Of a stretch of 64,000 nucleotides of DNA, positions 34,080-46,632 are shown piece by piece (positions within the stretch are counted from its first letter, which is position 1; the number at the start of each line of letters is the position of its first letter). This stretch comes from Thozetella sp. PMI_491. Its lineage: Eukaryota; Ascomycota; Sordariomycetes; Chaetosphaeriales; Chaetosphaeriaceae. The position numbers were made by a program, and so were the translations under genes. The notes below the pieces were generated by a model, which saw nothing but the letters and a program-made list of their open reading frames with translations, did not search any database and was not told the origin of the DNA. The DNA is taken from assembly GCA_021432635.1 (NCBI GenBank), contig MU270055.1, forward strand, positions 248,001 through 312,000, given 5' to 3'.

Positions 34080-35955
34080 TCAATTAGATACGGCGTCAAT
34101 GACAGACATCAAATGTTCCCAGTACTGGTCCTCAACTACAGCCGACTTCCCGTCGGGTCCGAAGAGTAGATACTGTTGCAGAGCAGCAGGCTCGAACGGA
34201 CTGCCATCAACAAGCTTGGCCAGGGTCCGGGAGAGCCATGCCTTCAGGGCGGACCACTCTTCGTCCGTGAATCCAAACTGCCTCACCGCCCACCAATATG
34301 GGAGATCTGCGCCGTGGGTCTGGCGAAGGTCAGCATTTCTTCCCCCTTAGTACCAATTATTAGGAGATACTTACAACACCGGCTTCAGGTGGGTAATTCT
34401 CGTCAAGGAATCCAGGGCGAAAGGCGATGCGGTATCGCAGGATGCGCTCCGCGGGGACTCCCCCTTCGACCAGCTGCCGGCACAGGATACGGATCGGCGC
34501 CCTCACCTGCATGTCGGAGACAATCCGGCCGAAGACGTCGACCACATCGCCCTTGTAGCCGGGGTGTGCGAGCAGCTTCTTCGCGACTTCGGCCGAGTAG
34601 TAGTTCTGGAGCTTAGTGGGAAGCTCCTCCTCGTTCTTTGGGGGAAGCCATTTCGAATACAAGTATTGCTAGGAACTGGGTTGGCTAAAGGAGCTATGCG
34701 TTCTGCAGCAGGATCACTTACCTCGGTTTCGGTCTCTCCAGTCATGAGCCGGTATCCACGATCCTTGAACAGCTTGGCGAACGTGTGGTCCTCGAACTTC
34801 TTCACCATGTCGGCGTGGATTAGGGCTCCATCGGTAACGGCCCGGAAGTTAGACATTTTCAGCTTAGGCAGGGCGTCGACAAGCGTCTGCTCCGAGATCT
34901 TGCGCAGCGTTTGCAGCCTCTCTTTCCCGGACGAGGTTTCCTCGAGACCGAGCACCTTGCATAGATCCAGAAGCTGTCCGTTCGCTAGCTATCTGTCAGA
35001 TACTCTATTCATGATATCCCACTCCTTGTCTCCATGGTGTTTGGGATGCCTACCTTCCCCGCGGGTTTTAGGCTGGGCCTGGCTCCTCCGTCAGCGGTAA
35101 ATTCTAATATTAAGAATATCCAGCTTACCGGGATAGCGTTAGAGTAGAGAAACACGTTCTTGAACAGCGGCTTGGAGCCGTCGGTATGCAAGAGTTCGTA
35201 CTGAAGCTGTGTATGGGCGGAGAACCCACCCGCGCTGTGGCCCATGAGCGTAACTTTGGACGGATCGCCTCCGAAGAAAGCCGCATGCTCCTGGATCCAC
35301 TCGAGCGCCAGTCTCTGGTCCTGGATTGTTCATCAGCCATGGACAGTAGAGGCTCGCCACTTGTTCCTTGCACCGTACCCAGAAGCCAAAGTTCCCTTCC
35401 ACGCCCTCGCCCGCCAGGAAGCCAAAGACATTTAGGCGGTACCCAATGGATACCACTATCGCCTGGAGGCCGACGCCATCTCCCGACAAGAGTTCAAGAG
35501 GTTGATATCCGTCTTCGACGGAAGGGCTTCCGATTTGCAGCCAGCCGCCGTGAATAAATGTCAGGACCGGCCATGTCGTGCCGGCCGGGGGCTTCTCGGC
35601 CGGGGTCCAGATGTTGACGTTGAGACAATCCTCGGAGTACTACTGCATGTTAGAGAGCGGGCTCGACAGACGGGTTAGAGCGGCGCCAGACCTTGGCGCC
35701 AGGGATCTCGTTGAACGGCTTGTCGTAGAGGATGTAGGTTTCTTGAGGGCAGATGTTGCCAAACTCTGTACAGTCGCGAGGCGCACCATCGCTCTCGTAA
35801 GAGAAGCCATCTGCAAGCGCCTCGGGCTTCTTCCATCTCCTCTCGCCGGTCGGCGGCTGCGCGTAGGGAATGCCGAGGAACCGGCAGACGCCGTTGCTAC
35901 CCCGCCTACCCCGGATTCGACCGTGGGGACCTAGAGAGAGCACGACATCGGACAT
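34080..35955 (-). CDS. Type B carboxylesterase
   Basis: Seven exons (35955-35692, 35639-35379, 35320-35129, 35078-35054, 34984-34722, 34668-34375, 34319-34080) give 512 residues. The family hydrolyses esters by a Ser-Glu/Asp-His triad. Motifs: [10 protein letters not shown] near 30, [11 protein letters not shown] near 90, FIHGGW oxyanion region, [20 protein letters not shown], nucleophile elbow GHSAGG, and a late [10 protein letters not shown] carrying the catalytic His. The elbow uses His where GESAG is commonest. Exon 4 is only 25 nt; it restores [16 protein letters not shown], which fits the family. The first intron has an uncommon GTCTGG donor and a TAG acceptor, chosen because CAG three bases earlier gives a stop. 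No signal peptide, so probably cytosolic. Confidence 0.85.
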
Positions 35956-36728
35956 TGTCCTTCCTTGTTTCGAGCAGAATCGAGCTTTATAGTCTATTCC
36001 AAGGGAGTCCGGTCTACACTCTGTGCGAGAGACGTGGACAGGGTATTCTGCCTGTTATGTATCTACAAGTCACAGTATATCCATCTGGGACCCCTCACCC
36101 GAGCTTCTCCAGCACCGGTCCACAGCGATGATACCTTAACCAGGGCCGCTTATCGGCAGTAACTTGGCTCGTGCCGGGCCTAGAAAAAGCCCCGATGCTA
36201 CGACAAAATTAGCCACGAACGTCGGCTAGGGCCGTCGCTGGGTACGGTAATGGTACCTACAGCACCTGCGTACTATAGTGTTCCATGGTACCGTATACTA
36301 CGTACACATACACGCCGCTGCATGGCTTGTTTACGCCAGCCTTGCCCCTGAGCTGCCCCTGAATCCGTGTGCCTTGACTTGGTTCGGGAGGGAGAGGCTA
36401 TCGTGCCGAGTCGCAAAAGAACGGCGCCTCCTTACCCAGTCGCACAGTAGAATACCCCGATGCCCGATTGACGTACGCGCAGTCGAATGCACTAGGCTCC
36501 TGCAGATGTCCTAAACGCGCCCTAGCCTAGCTTCTGATCCACGCAGCTGAAGGCTTGAAACCTGACGCTGCAACGCCTGCCTCTTCCGATCGACGCATTC
36601 AGCGCAAGTGACACAACCCCAGTCCTCGTCACTATGGCTCCAACAATTGGCCTGCCCAAAGTCTGTTTCTCTCCCGCTACCTAGGGTAGTTTTAGCTTCA
36701 CAACCGGAATCTTTCCTTGGAGCATGCC
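35956..36728. other. Divergent promoter region, esterase and HET genes
   Basis: The esterase and the HET gene point away from each other. The stretch at 36240-36320 is rich in short GTAC palindromes. I see no coding sequence. Confidence 0.45.
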
Positions 36729-39601
36729 ATGGATCTGCTCGCCACGCCCCCCAACTCTATCATCCCCGTTGAGAAGGCGCCATATGTGTGCAAAGAAGGG
36801 TGGGATGGCGGCTCGTTTTTTGGGTACGCCCGCCGGAAAGGCCGGCTCAGGTCGTTGCCGCCCAACTTAGCGCAATTCCACTCCGATGTAGCGTCGGCAG
36901 ATGACATCGCGGCTGGAGGCGGCTTCTTGGAGCCACTGTATCCGACGCCGCAGGAGGAACAGCAGGAGCTTTTCCAGGCATGGTTCTTCTTTGGTCTGCT
37001 CGCCGAGTTCCTCGGTCTCAACGAAACAAGCACTGGCCAGCGCGTCGTGCAACTCGACACAGCGGCCCAAGAGCTTGCGACATTGCATGCGGACTACACC
37101 TATGAATTCGATGGCGAAAGGTATCTCCGGGGCGCCAAATTGCTCGAGCCTGAGACCGCCGTGGCCATCATGACGCGGCTCAAAGCACATGAGCCGGACC
37201 TAGTCGAGCGGCTTGCGCACCTTCACCGCTGTCTCCTCTTCACAGCTCATATGCTCGCCACAGGTATTCACACTGACTTTGACCTAACTATCCGCTGCTC
37301 GATATCAGCGCTCGGAGAGCTGTTCTCCACCGCCATAACCACCGCGTCCAGCCTGGGACGCCTCCCCAAGGGAATCCCCGTGTTTGGCTTTTACTGGAAT
37401 GCCAACTTCATCACCGAGGGTGGCCCCGTCGAGTCGGCCATGCTGGAGAAAGGATGGTGCATCAGCGAGATTGAGAAGATCAAGCTTCTCTCCCAGGGCC
37501 TCAGCACGCTGCACTTCGTGAGCCGGCTCACAAAGGAGAGGCCATACGGAGACCATCAGAAGTGCACCAAAAACGGATGCATAGCCTTCCAGCTTGATAT
37601 TGAAACGTACAGGCCTTCCCACGCGTTGAATGAATGTTGCTGCGAGTCTCTATTTGTAGACGTCGCAGCCGTCACGAACATACTCGAAACAACCTCTACC
37701 TACCCGGTTCTGCGGGTCCTCGCTCCGGTCGAGGGTCAGACCGACCAAAACACACAGCTTTCTCTCGAGCCATATGAAGCAGGGGTCCCATACGTAGCAA
37801 TCTCGCATGTAGGTTGGAAGAGCTATTTTGTTCCACCTCTCTCACTAACCCGCTCCCAGGTGTGGGCAGATGGAATGGGCAATCCGACAGAAAACGCCCT
37901 CCCACAGTGCCAAATTGAAAAGGTAGCTCGTCTCGTTCGGGAGCTTGAACGCGACGTAGAGAAGTCTGATGACGCCGACAAGGCACCGGAGTATCGTATC
38001 TGGATAGATCCCCTCCTCTGCCCGGTGGAGCTAGAGGGAAAGAAGATTGCCTTGCAACGCATCCCAGATGTCTACCGAGATGCAAAACATGTGCTCGTGC
38101 TCGACGCTTCCATCATGCGCTATCGCGCGAAGGAACTTAGCACCGCCGAGGTTTTACTTCGCATGTTTTCCTGCTCTGCTTGGATGAGAAGGCTGTGGAC
38201 TCTGCAAGAGGGCGCGCTGGCGAAGTCGCTCTACTTTCAGTTCGCGGATGGAGCCGTCTCAGTCATGGAGCCCTTGGAGCGTCTGTTCCGGGAAGGGCTG
38301 CTCGATTTGAGGATTATGCGCGTCTGGATGGATGTCTCCTCAGAAGTATGGACTGTCACCCAGATACCTCTATTCTGCCAGACTCAAATATCAGCTTCTG
38401 ACATGCAATCCAGGTCGTGAACCTTGGGGGATGGTTCAACCAACACCCTGAACTTAGCAAACCCACGCTCGTCAACCTTCAATCTAGCCTGTACTTCCGT
38501 ACAGTGAGTAACCCATCGGACGAACCGCTCTGCATAGCAACACTGCTCCGACTTGGTCTCAAATATATCATAGAAGTCTCAGACGGCCAAGAGCGCATGA
38601 GTCGCGTATGGGAGTTGATATCCAAGTCCTTGAACGGGCTCCCCGCGGGCATCATCTTCTCTTCCGATGAGACGCTCGATCTCCCAGGCTGGAGGTGGGC
38701 ACCGAAGAGTTTCCTCGGCGCGAATGCAGATCCACACGGAGTTATGGGCATAAGCGACCGATTTACACGACTCAGGACCATCCGACGACCGCTCCCCAAG
38801 GAGGAAAAGGGAAACCAGTCTCTAGAAGCACAGCAGGATGTGATAAGCGGCATCCCGACGCCTTTAGGTCTTCGAGTCGAATTCGCGGGATTCCGGCTTC
38901 GGACAAAGCCGCGGCTGCCCGGACTGCCCATTCTACCATGGGACGGCCTCATCGTAAAAGCAAGGGAGGATATGCTCATGGCAAAGGAGCAGTCAACCGG
39001 ACAGTGGATGAAGGTAGTAGATTACTACCGGTCTCGCAAGCTAGCAACCTGGTCACTCGAGGAGCGGAGGGCGTACGACACGGAGGCAAACAACCCGCTC
39101 TCCCGTGCGATCCAAGACGGTCGGTGTGCAATAATCTATGACTCCTCGTGGAGCAACGGCGACACGTTTCACGGCCTGCTGGTGGAATTGGATGATGAGC
39201 CAGGCGCTCCAGAGCAGGCAGGCCACCCGAGTGCCTTGCTAGCAAGGCGAATTCGCCTCCTGGTGGTCGACAAGACAGCCTCTAGCTACGACCTGGTGTG
39301 GGACGTGGTGCAAGGACTCGCAAATAGGGTAGCGGAGCATGAGTCTACGCAGGCGCTCCTACGGATCGCAGGGGAAGACAGAAATGGACAAGAGTATCAG
39401 GACGCGCTCGACAAGGTTAGAGAGGCGATGAAGGAGCTCATGGCGGAAGCATGGGCCACCCAGCCGGCATTTGTGCAGGCGGTGCATGATAACATCGGGC
39501 CTGACATGGAGGAATACATGTGGGCAACCATTCCCAAGTCCTTCTCCCATGACATCGTTGCCGAGGACATCCCTAGCACGCAGGTCTGGATAGTAGACTG
39601 A
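36729..39601 (+). CDS. HET-domain (heterokaryon incompatibility) protein
   Basis: Three exons (36729-37808, 37860-38345, 38414-39601) give 917 residues. HET domains occur in proteins that trigger cell death when incompatible hyphae fuse, and more broadly in fungal immune-like responses. The domain starts near residue 354: PYVAISHVWADGMGNP, then CQIEKVARLVRELE, YRIWIDPLLCPVE, KKIALQRIPDVYRDAKHVLV and WMRRLWTLQEGALAK. The 51-nt intron inside ISHV|WADG is in frame, but its removal restores the motif exactly. The N-terminal 350 residues and C-terminal 400 residues have no domain I recognise; no NACHT or WD repeats are visible. It sits between metabolic genes, which is common for HET genes and need not mean a shared function. 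Confidence 0.87.
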
Positions 39602-40655
39602 GACTTGGGTAGCAAAGATAGAACTGAGAGAGTAAATATTGCAGTGAAGACTCCGAGATAGAACCAAGACAGAATTTTGTGGGGCCGAGGCTACCGCTAA
39701 GGGTTCGGGGGGGTGAAATATTGCAGTGAAAAAAGCCACTCGGCCTTTCGTCAGAAAAATACGGTGCTACAGCTCTATAGGGATGGTGCTAACCCTCATA
39801 AAGTAAGCGCGTCTGTTAGAGAGATGCTAGGTTTAAGCGCATGTATTTTGCAGTGAAAGACCTGAGTCACGCCTGCCGAGAAAGTGGTTTATGATGGTAT
39901 GATGGGGAGTGAACGGTGAGATTACAAGCTCCACGGCGAGTTTGTATATTGAAGGCATATTATTGAACTTAAAGAAGTGCTTTTTTCTTATGAATTTCAA
40001 CCCAGTTTCACCATGCCGCTTGCAGTTAAGAATCATCATGATACATTACTTAGCTTACACACTCAAGTCAGCCTAGGTGATGGCACGTGGACCAGCGTCT
40101 ATCCTCTTTGCCTAAGTCAGCGCAGAGTTCACCAGTGACGGAATTTTGCTCCGTTTTTTATACCAACTGTAAACGGCCTTCACACCACGAAAGATTGTAC
40201 TAGGGTTTCGAAGCTCTCACACCAGCCCAACTGCTCAACACAGAGGTGTGAGTAGCGCGCTAGTGTCGCCCGGTATTGCTATTGGCCTAGACAAAGATGA
40301 TATATAGACTACCGCCTACGGCAATATCAGCTTGAAATCGGGAATAAGATAAGACGCTAGAGGTACGGATACCGATTGCGCAATCCTGGTATTTTATTTA
40401 TCATTCGAAGCTATTCCCGCGTATGGTGGAGCGTCGGGGCTCGGGTCCACATCGGCCCTCGCCGGACTCGCCGGTGTCGCTACAGGAGAAAAGGGAGGGT
40501 GTTTACCTCGTACCATACACTCCACTGCACCGGCTGGGATCCTAGAAGAGCACGGGAAGCTTCCCTCTCGCGTATAGCAGATTCCCTCCCCACCAATATT
40601 ACTTCACCCCTAGCACTCGGAAGCGTTGGGTGTCCTTTCTGCAACCTCTTACACA
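39602..40655. other. AT-richer intergenic region with short direct repeats
   Basis: No gene is supported. The element AATATTGCAGTGAA occurs at 39634-39647 and again at 39717-39730, and a variant (ATTTTGCAGTGAAAGA) at 39845-39860. The right end is the promoter of the monooxygenase gene. Confidence 0.6.
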
Positions 40656-42666
40656 ATGGGCTCGCTCGTTATCGAGCCGGAAGTTACTGCCCCTCAGAGG
40701 GTAGTTATTAACAGCACAAAACCGGCGCAGGCCTCAGAACCAGTGAACCCCTATCATGTCAAATACTACCCTAAGGATGCTCCATGGGACGCGGCGCGCC
40801 CTGTCAAGGTACTTATACACCATATGCCTCCGACTTATATTTCGATGAGCATACTACTGACGATGTGGAACAGATCATAATAGTCGGCGCCGGGATCGCA
40901 GGCGTCTCCGCTGCAGTGCTTATCTCCCAGAAAGTTCGGAATGCAACGTTAGCTGTCTATGAAAAGCTGCCAAAAGTGGTGCGTAACGATCGGTATCTCG
41001 GGCATATATTAGACACAGAGGACTCACGACGCTGAACTAGGGCGGTACTTGGGCTAGGAATGTCTATCCCGGAGTGCGATGCGATGTGCCATCCCATGCA
41101 TATCGTAGGTGACATGACGCCCTGGCTTGTCGCTCGTGCTGAATCGAAGCTAACAGAGTGAAAACAGAGCTAAGCTTCGCGCCCAATACGGAGTGGTCCG
41201 AGTATTACCCCAAGGGTCAAGAAATTCAAGAGTATTATGAATCCGTCATCGAGAAATACGGCATAACGCCTTCATTTCACACCAGCCACGAGGTCTTGCG
41301 AGCTACATGGCTCAAGGATGCGTCTCGGTGGGTCGTCGAGGTCAAAGATCTGGAGACGGGCAATGTGAAGGTCGACACGGCCGAGTTTTTTGTGAGCGCG
41401 CAAGGACGCATCAACATCCCTTCTTTTCCTGCCGTCCCAGGTCTGTATGATAGGTTCGGCGGTGATGTTATTCACACAGCTCTATGGCCGGAAGGTTACA
41501 GCATCAAGGACAAGCGAGTCGCCATCATCGGCAACGGCGCATCAGGGCAGCAGCTTTTGCCCAACATCCTCAAGGATGTAGCGCACATCGACCATTACGT
41601 CCGTACCAAGACATGGGTCACGGCAACATTCGCGAAGGACCTCCATGAAGCAACGGCGGATAGCCCCGGTGGGCCCAAGTACACTGATGAGCAACGCAAG
41701 ACTTTTCGCGAGGACCCCAAGACGTACCTTGAACACCGGCGATTTTTCAACCTCAAGTTTTACGGGCGGCTTGGCACCGACAAGCTTGGGAGTCAAGCCA
41801 ACGAGGACCTTCGGCAGCAGATCATTGCCTGCATGCGCGAGCGCCTCGGGGGCGATGAGGAATGGCTCGCCCGCGTGCTTCCCGACTATGCCCCTGGATG
41901 CAAGAGGCTGACCCCTGCCCCGGGATATCTCGAAGCGCTGAAGCATCCAAAGGTGGAGTACGTGACAGACCCGATTATCAGCACAGACTCGACCGGAATC
42001 GTGACTGCGGATGGCACTCACCGGCCTGTCGACGTGGTGATCACGGCCACCGGTTTCAAGATCAACTACAATACCTATTTCCCCATCATCGGTGCCGACG
42101 GCGTGGATGCGTGCGACAAGTTCGCCGCGGACGGGCCAATCGGCTTCCCAGCCACCTACCTCGGCGTCATGGTTCCTGGGTACCCAAACTACTTCACCGC
42201 CCTCTCAGCGCAGGGTAACGCGCGTGGAGGCACGGTGCCGCTCCAGACCGAGATCGCAGCTACTTTCATCGCAAAAGCAATTCGCAAGATACAAAGCCAG
42301 AGTTACTCGTCGCTCGAGCCGCGCGAGGACGCGGCCATCGAGTTCAACCAGATCGTCAACACGCACTTCGAGGGCAAGGTGACGACCGACAAGTGCAATA
42401 GCTGGTACAAGCAGGGCGGCGGCGACTCGCGCAACCTGCTCGCCTGGCCGGGCACCTTCCACCACCGCGCCGACATCCTGCGGGAGCCGCGCTGGGAGGA
42501 CTTCCACTTCGTGCGGCGGGGCGGCGCCGAGGCGAACCGGTTCGAATACTTTGGCAACGGAAGCACACGGCGGGGCGAGCTTGCTGACGACATCGAGCTC
42601 ACCAAGTACTTGAAGGAGATTGGCCAGATCGACTTGGAGACGGTACATGAGCTCTGGAACGAGTAG
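40656..42666 (+). CDS. Baeyer-Villiger-type flavin monooxygenase
   Basis: Four exons (40656-40808, 40874-40978, 41041-41104, 41168-42666) give 606 residues. Type I enzymes insert oxygen next to a ketone or oxidise heteroatoms, using FAD and NADPH. The FAD site GAGIAG lies at 56-61, the NADPH site IGNGASG at 228-234, and the fingerprint FxGxxxHxxxWP is present exactly at 204-215 (FGGDVIHTALWP). The small exon 3 restores GGTWARNVYPGVRCDVPSHAY, a segment conserved in the family, and the split Gln codon continues into LSFAPNTEWSEYY. No transmembrane or signal segment. The gene converges on the MFS gene with 126 bp between stops. Product and substrate are not readable; fungal members often work in secondary metabolism. 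Confidence 0.92.
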
Positions 42667-42792
42667 CTGGCCTGAAATCATCGCAATTAATGGCTGAACT
42701 TGTGTGTTTATTATCGATAGATCTGGTTCTTCACTAGCGACCATGCTCTTGCATATAGCCACTAGAATATCATTTGCCGCTGTACACGCCAT

Positions 42793-44857
42793 CTATATCC
42801 CCTTTCTTGGATGTCTCTCCCAAAGGCAAACCGCTGTTATGAATGCGATGGCCGTAAGAGCCGTCAAAAATATGTTTTGCTTACCGTAACCCTCGGAGAA
42901 CAGGTGCTTCACGGCTACTTGCTGGTCGGGCGTCAAGTCGTTGATGGTAGCCAATGACTCAGAGATCTTTTGGGCCTGCGCTGGCGTGACGATGGAGAGA
43001 AGCTGTGGCGAAAGATGGTTGTTGAGGATCGTTGCGCTGCGACGGCATCAGTAAAAAGTTGACAGCGCGGAACGGGCTCAAGACTTGTACCAGATGGCCA
43101 GCGATATGGTTCCGGACAGAACGCGGACCTGAGTCAAGGCTCCCATCATCACGGCTGTGTCCTTTTTGGTCACCACGATGCGCGCAAAGGTCAACACAGT
43201 CGTTAGGCCCATGCCGAACCCGATTCCCATGAGAACTTCGAAACCGTATTGAGCGGCCGGCACGGAGGTCGTTTCGGTTGGCAGGGAACACATCAGGCCG
43301 ACCCCAAGCAGCTGCAGAACAGCGCTGAAGAGAATCAAGTAAAATGGGGGCACCTTCATGTTTGTGGTTAAATAGGCCGACAGGGCTGTTGCAAAGGGAG
43401 AGGTGAGCAGCAACGGCAGTAGAGCGAGGCCGGCATCCACCGGTGACAAGCCGGCCACGGCCTGTGCGCGTTGAGGGACGTTGACGACGATGGCGACAAA
43501 CGAAAATCCCACGAAGAATGTGTTTCTGCACCGACAGAAATTTTATTAATGACCACCATATAGATGCTTAGAGGGCCGGCTGCGAGAGACTCACGCTAGC
43601 ATGGCCGCCAAGAACCTGTTCTTGAGCAGATGGGGCGGAAAGACCGGCTCCACGACCGTCGATGGCTGGTCGATGTACATCTCCCACAGAACGAACGCAA
43701 TTCCAAGCATGATGGCAATCACTAATGTGGAAATTACTGCGGCGCTGTTCCAAGGGTATCTTGTCCCTCCTTGCTCGAGGGCGAAGACGAGGAGGATGGA
43801 GGAGGCCAGTAGCAGAAACATGCCAAGAGCATCAACGCGGGCGAGGGTCGACCGACTGAACTTGCTGTACAGTCTCTGGCTGAACGAAAGCTTCGAAGAG
43901 GCTTCAGACATGGGCAAGAAGAAGGCAATCAGAGTGAAGGCCATGGCGCCTCCCGGGGCACTGGAGGAGGGTGAGGTCAGTTCTTGGTGTGCCGAAGTGT
44001 TTGGGAAGGGGTATATGGCGAAGGGAATACTCACTTCAGTAAGAAAACCCACTGCCACACGGAGTGGGTGCTGATTACGCCTCCCAAGATCGGCCCAAGG
44101 ATGCTCGCGAGGACGAAGACGCTCGAGATGATGCCCATGAACTTGCCGTACTCCTCCGGGGGGACTAGATCCGGTGCTACAACCATGACCATAGAGTACA
44201 TCCCAGAAGCGCCGACACCTTGGAATGCGCGGAAGACGATCCTGCCCCCGTACTGTCAGTTGGGGGTTCGCCGGTGCGGAAAGAGGGAGAGTGGGGGCCG
44301 AAGGGGATCGCGTACAGCTGCACGATGCCGGTGGAAGTCCCACAGAGGATCGAGAAGATGGTGAAAATCGCGATGGCGAGCAGAAATATGGTCTTGCGCC
44401 CAAAGACATCACTTATCTTGGCGTAGATGGTGAGGAAACCTGCGCTGACTGTAAGTGTCCAGGAAGCCAACCGCGAAAAGACCAGCGGCGCCGTCCTTAC
44501 CGGTATAAGTCAAGAGGTAGGCCGTCACGATCCAGTCTCGGAGGATAAAGCCGCTCAGCGCATTGGTGATAGAGACCAAGGAAGTGCTGACGATAGTCGT
44601 CTCCAGCGTGGAGAGGAAAAGAGCGACCCATATGCTGCGATCCCGGCGTGAGTAAAACACGGCGTTGCACTACACGGTGGGCATTTCGGCGCTCACCCCA
44701 ACGTCAGGAGATAGAAGCGCCAATCTCGTTTTGGCCAAACGGGCGGTGTCTCCGACATAGTATCCAATACATCGCCTCCGGACGCGATGGTCTCTGTCGG
44801 CTTGTCCTTGTCTGTCGCTTTGGACGCCTCAGGGGCTAGCTCCAGATCGGGGCCCAT
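42793..44857 (-). CDS. MFS drug/metabolite exporter, 14-span DHA2 type
   Basis: Seven exons (44857-44697, 44634-44501, 44439-44316, 44241-44035, 43960-43595, 43525-43091, 43036-42793) give 556 residues. Segments match fungal drug:proton antiporters: RFYLLTLGIWVALFLSTLET in span 1, the DVFGRK loop, IVFRAFQGVGASGMYSMV in span 4, WVFLLNAPGGA in span 6, and a last span (TALTAIAFITAVCLWERHPR). The N-terminal 40 residues are acidic, polar and cytosolic. All six introns are 54-74 nt and keep phase. Exporters of this class often remove fungal metabolites or toxins; in this place it could serve the monooxygenase or decarboxylase product, which is inference. The only in-frame ATG after an upstream stop gives the start used. 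Confidence 0.9.
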
Positions 44858-46228
44858 CTCGCGCGTCGACGCTGGCGTGTTTGACGTGCACCCGGAGCCG
44901 TGGACGAGCTTGGTTGTTAATTGTCACCGAGACGGCTTGAAGGCTTCTAGGGATTCGTCGTAGAGTACACCACATGGCGCCGTAAAAGTGCAGCCACTTT
45001 ATGGGGTGACCGCGAGAAGTACGATCTGGAGATATACCCTCCGTGTTATGCTCCACTTGGCTACCCCTATTAAGAGAACTGTTAGGCACGTCGAAGGAAG
45101 CGGGCTTCCGGGACCGCAACACCTAAGCGCAGTCAGTGCCTTTCCAGGGGCACAGCGAAATGAAACGGGCAGGTTCTAGGGGCGGCCAAGGCGCTAACAC
45201 GGTATTCCCGTTTCTGCGCAGATGCGCGTTACGCTTCTTGGCCACTTCTAGATCGAGCACACAGGTATCGCATTACAAAACTGCGATATTCGATACATTT
45301 GACCATGCATCCGGGCTACTGCACAGGAAGGAAACTCGAACTTTTGCGTATGCTCCTGTGTGGCACCGCCGGATACGAGGCCGTGCATACTTGGTCGCAC
45401 CTCAGCGCGGGAGGAATACTGACTTACACGAGGGCAGGCGTCCATCGTCTCTGCTAAGGAGTCTGGATTCACACACACCGCGAGGCCGATAATACTATTT
45501 TACGCTCTGGTAAGCCTCTTTTAAGATGGCGGCTAGGACGCCTGGCGTGCTCAGGGAAGGCGAGTATCCAGATTTCAGAGAATATATCTCAAAGCAAGCT
45601 CTAGCGCCATGTCTATCTTGCGCCATTTGAATCATCTTCCTTTGGGCCTCCTTAGGGATGATCTCGTCCTGCTCGGTGACAGTCCATGAGGTGGAGATAT
45701 GCTTTCACGTGGCGTGCGTGGCCGGCTCTGCGTACCACTGCTGCGCGCATTAGGCGACGAACCACTCTTTGACAGCAAGCGGGAGACGGGCTGTCTTACC
45801 GCAAAGGGAATATGCTTTATGTGCTGTGCCCAATGTTCCTGGTCAGCTGAGGATCGGTCGCTGTAGAAGGGAGAGAAGAGTCGTGGCAAGGCCACATCCA
45901 AGTCGTTAAGTTATTTCGGACCCGGGCCTTGACGGAGATATAAGAGCCAACACCAGGAGCACACTACCGGCAACGGATGGGTCATAACAAGACGCAAGCA
46001 AGTGGAAGACGGATAGGCAAGGTTTCACGGATCGCGGTGGTTGGAGGCCGGTTGTGTTTGGTTGGTTCATCATAAGTGTCATTGTCATAGCCCTGGTTGG
46101 CATACCCAAAGCGTATAAATATTGATTGAAGTACAAAGCCTGTATAACAGACATTGGCCTGCTTATCCACCCACCCGGACCAACCCTCGGTTAACCATCG
46201 TCATGCCGAGGAGGGCTCTCGAGCTAGC
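44858..46228. other. Intergenic region, no gene supported
   Basis: Promoter of the MFS gene at the left. Small frames in 45.1-45.9 kb show no family likeness. Confidence 0.45.
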
Positions 46229-46632
46229 TTAGAAACCCTGCTTCTGGACCTGGGCCTTGGCAGCGGCGATGGTTTGCGCGGCCTTGGGGTCGGCGAAGCC
46301 GCAGCCCTCCTTGCCGTTCTGGAGAGCGGCAGCCTCGGCAGAGCAAACACCGGCGCCCTGGCCGTTGTTGGCGCAGCAGGCCGAGCCGCAGTCAGCATCG
46401 TTGACGCATCCTCCGGTGATGAACTGGGCACCGTTGCCGGCACCGACGTTCTTGGCACCGGCGTTGTTGGGGGTGACGAGGGCCAGCGAGGCGACGGCGA
46501 CTAGGATGGGAGGGTCAGTCTTTTGCGTCCCGAATGAACCTATGTGGACGGGTGCATGATGTGCATCCGGGGCAGGGCAGGACAGGAGGACAACTTACAA
46601 GCCAGGACGGTAGCGAGAGTAAGGCGGACCAT
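46229..46632 (-). CDS. Small cysteine-rich secreted protein, BAS2-like
   Basis: Two exons (46632-46599, 46500-46229), intron 98 nt, give 101 residues. The signal peptide (MVRLTLATVLAFVAVASLALV) is cut by the intron, which is common in small fungal secreted proteins. The mature part has six Cys in the order GGCVNDADCGSACCA...GVCS...GCGF. This pattern resembles the biotrophy-associated secreted protein 2 family first described in Magnaporthe; members also occur in saprotrophs. The molecular role is unknown. Expression may be strong, given a good TATA box upstream. Confidence 0.8.

Noticed and set aside
36717-36728. Upstream extension of the HET frame
   Set aside because: It would need a TTG start; ATG 36729 is the first normal start.
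42205-42792. Minus-strand frame of 195 codons
   Set aside because: Antisense shadow of the end of the monooxygenase gene; the true minus gene begins to its right.
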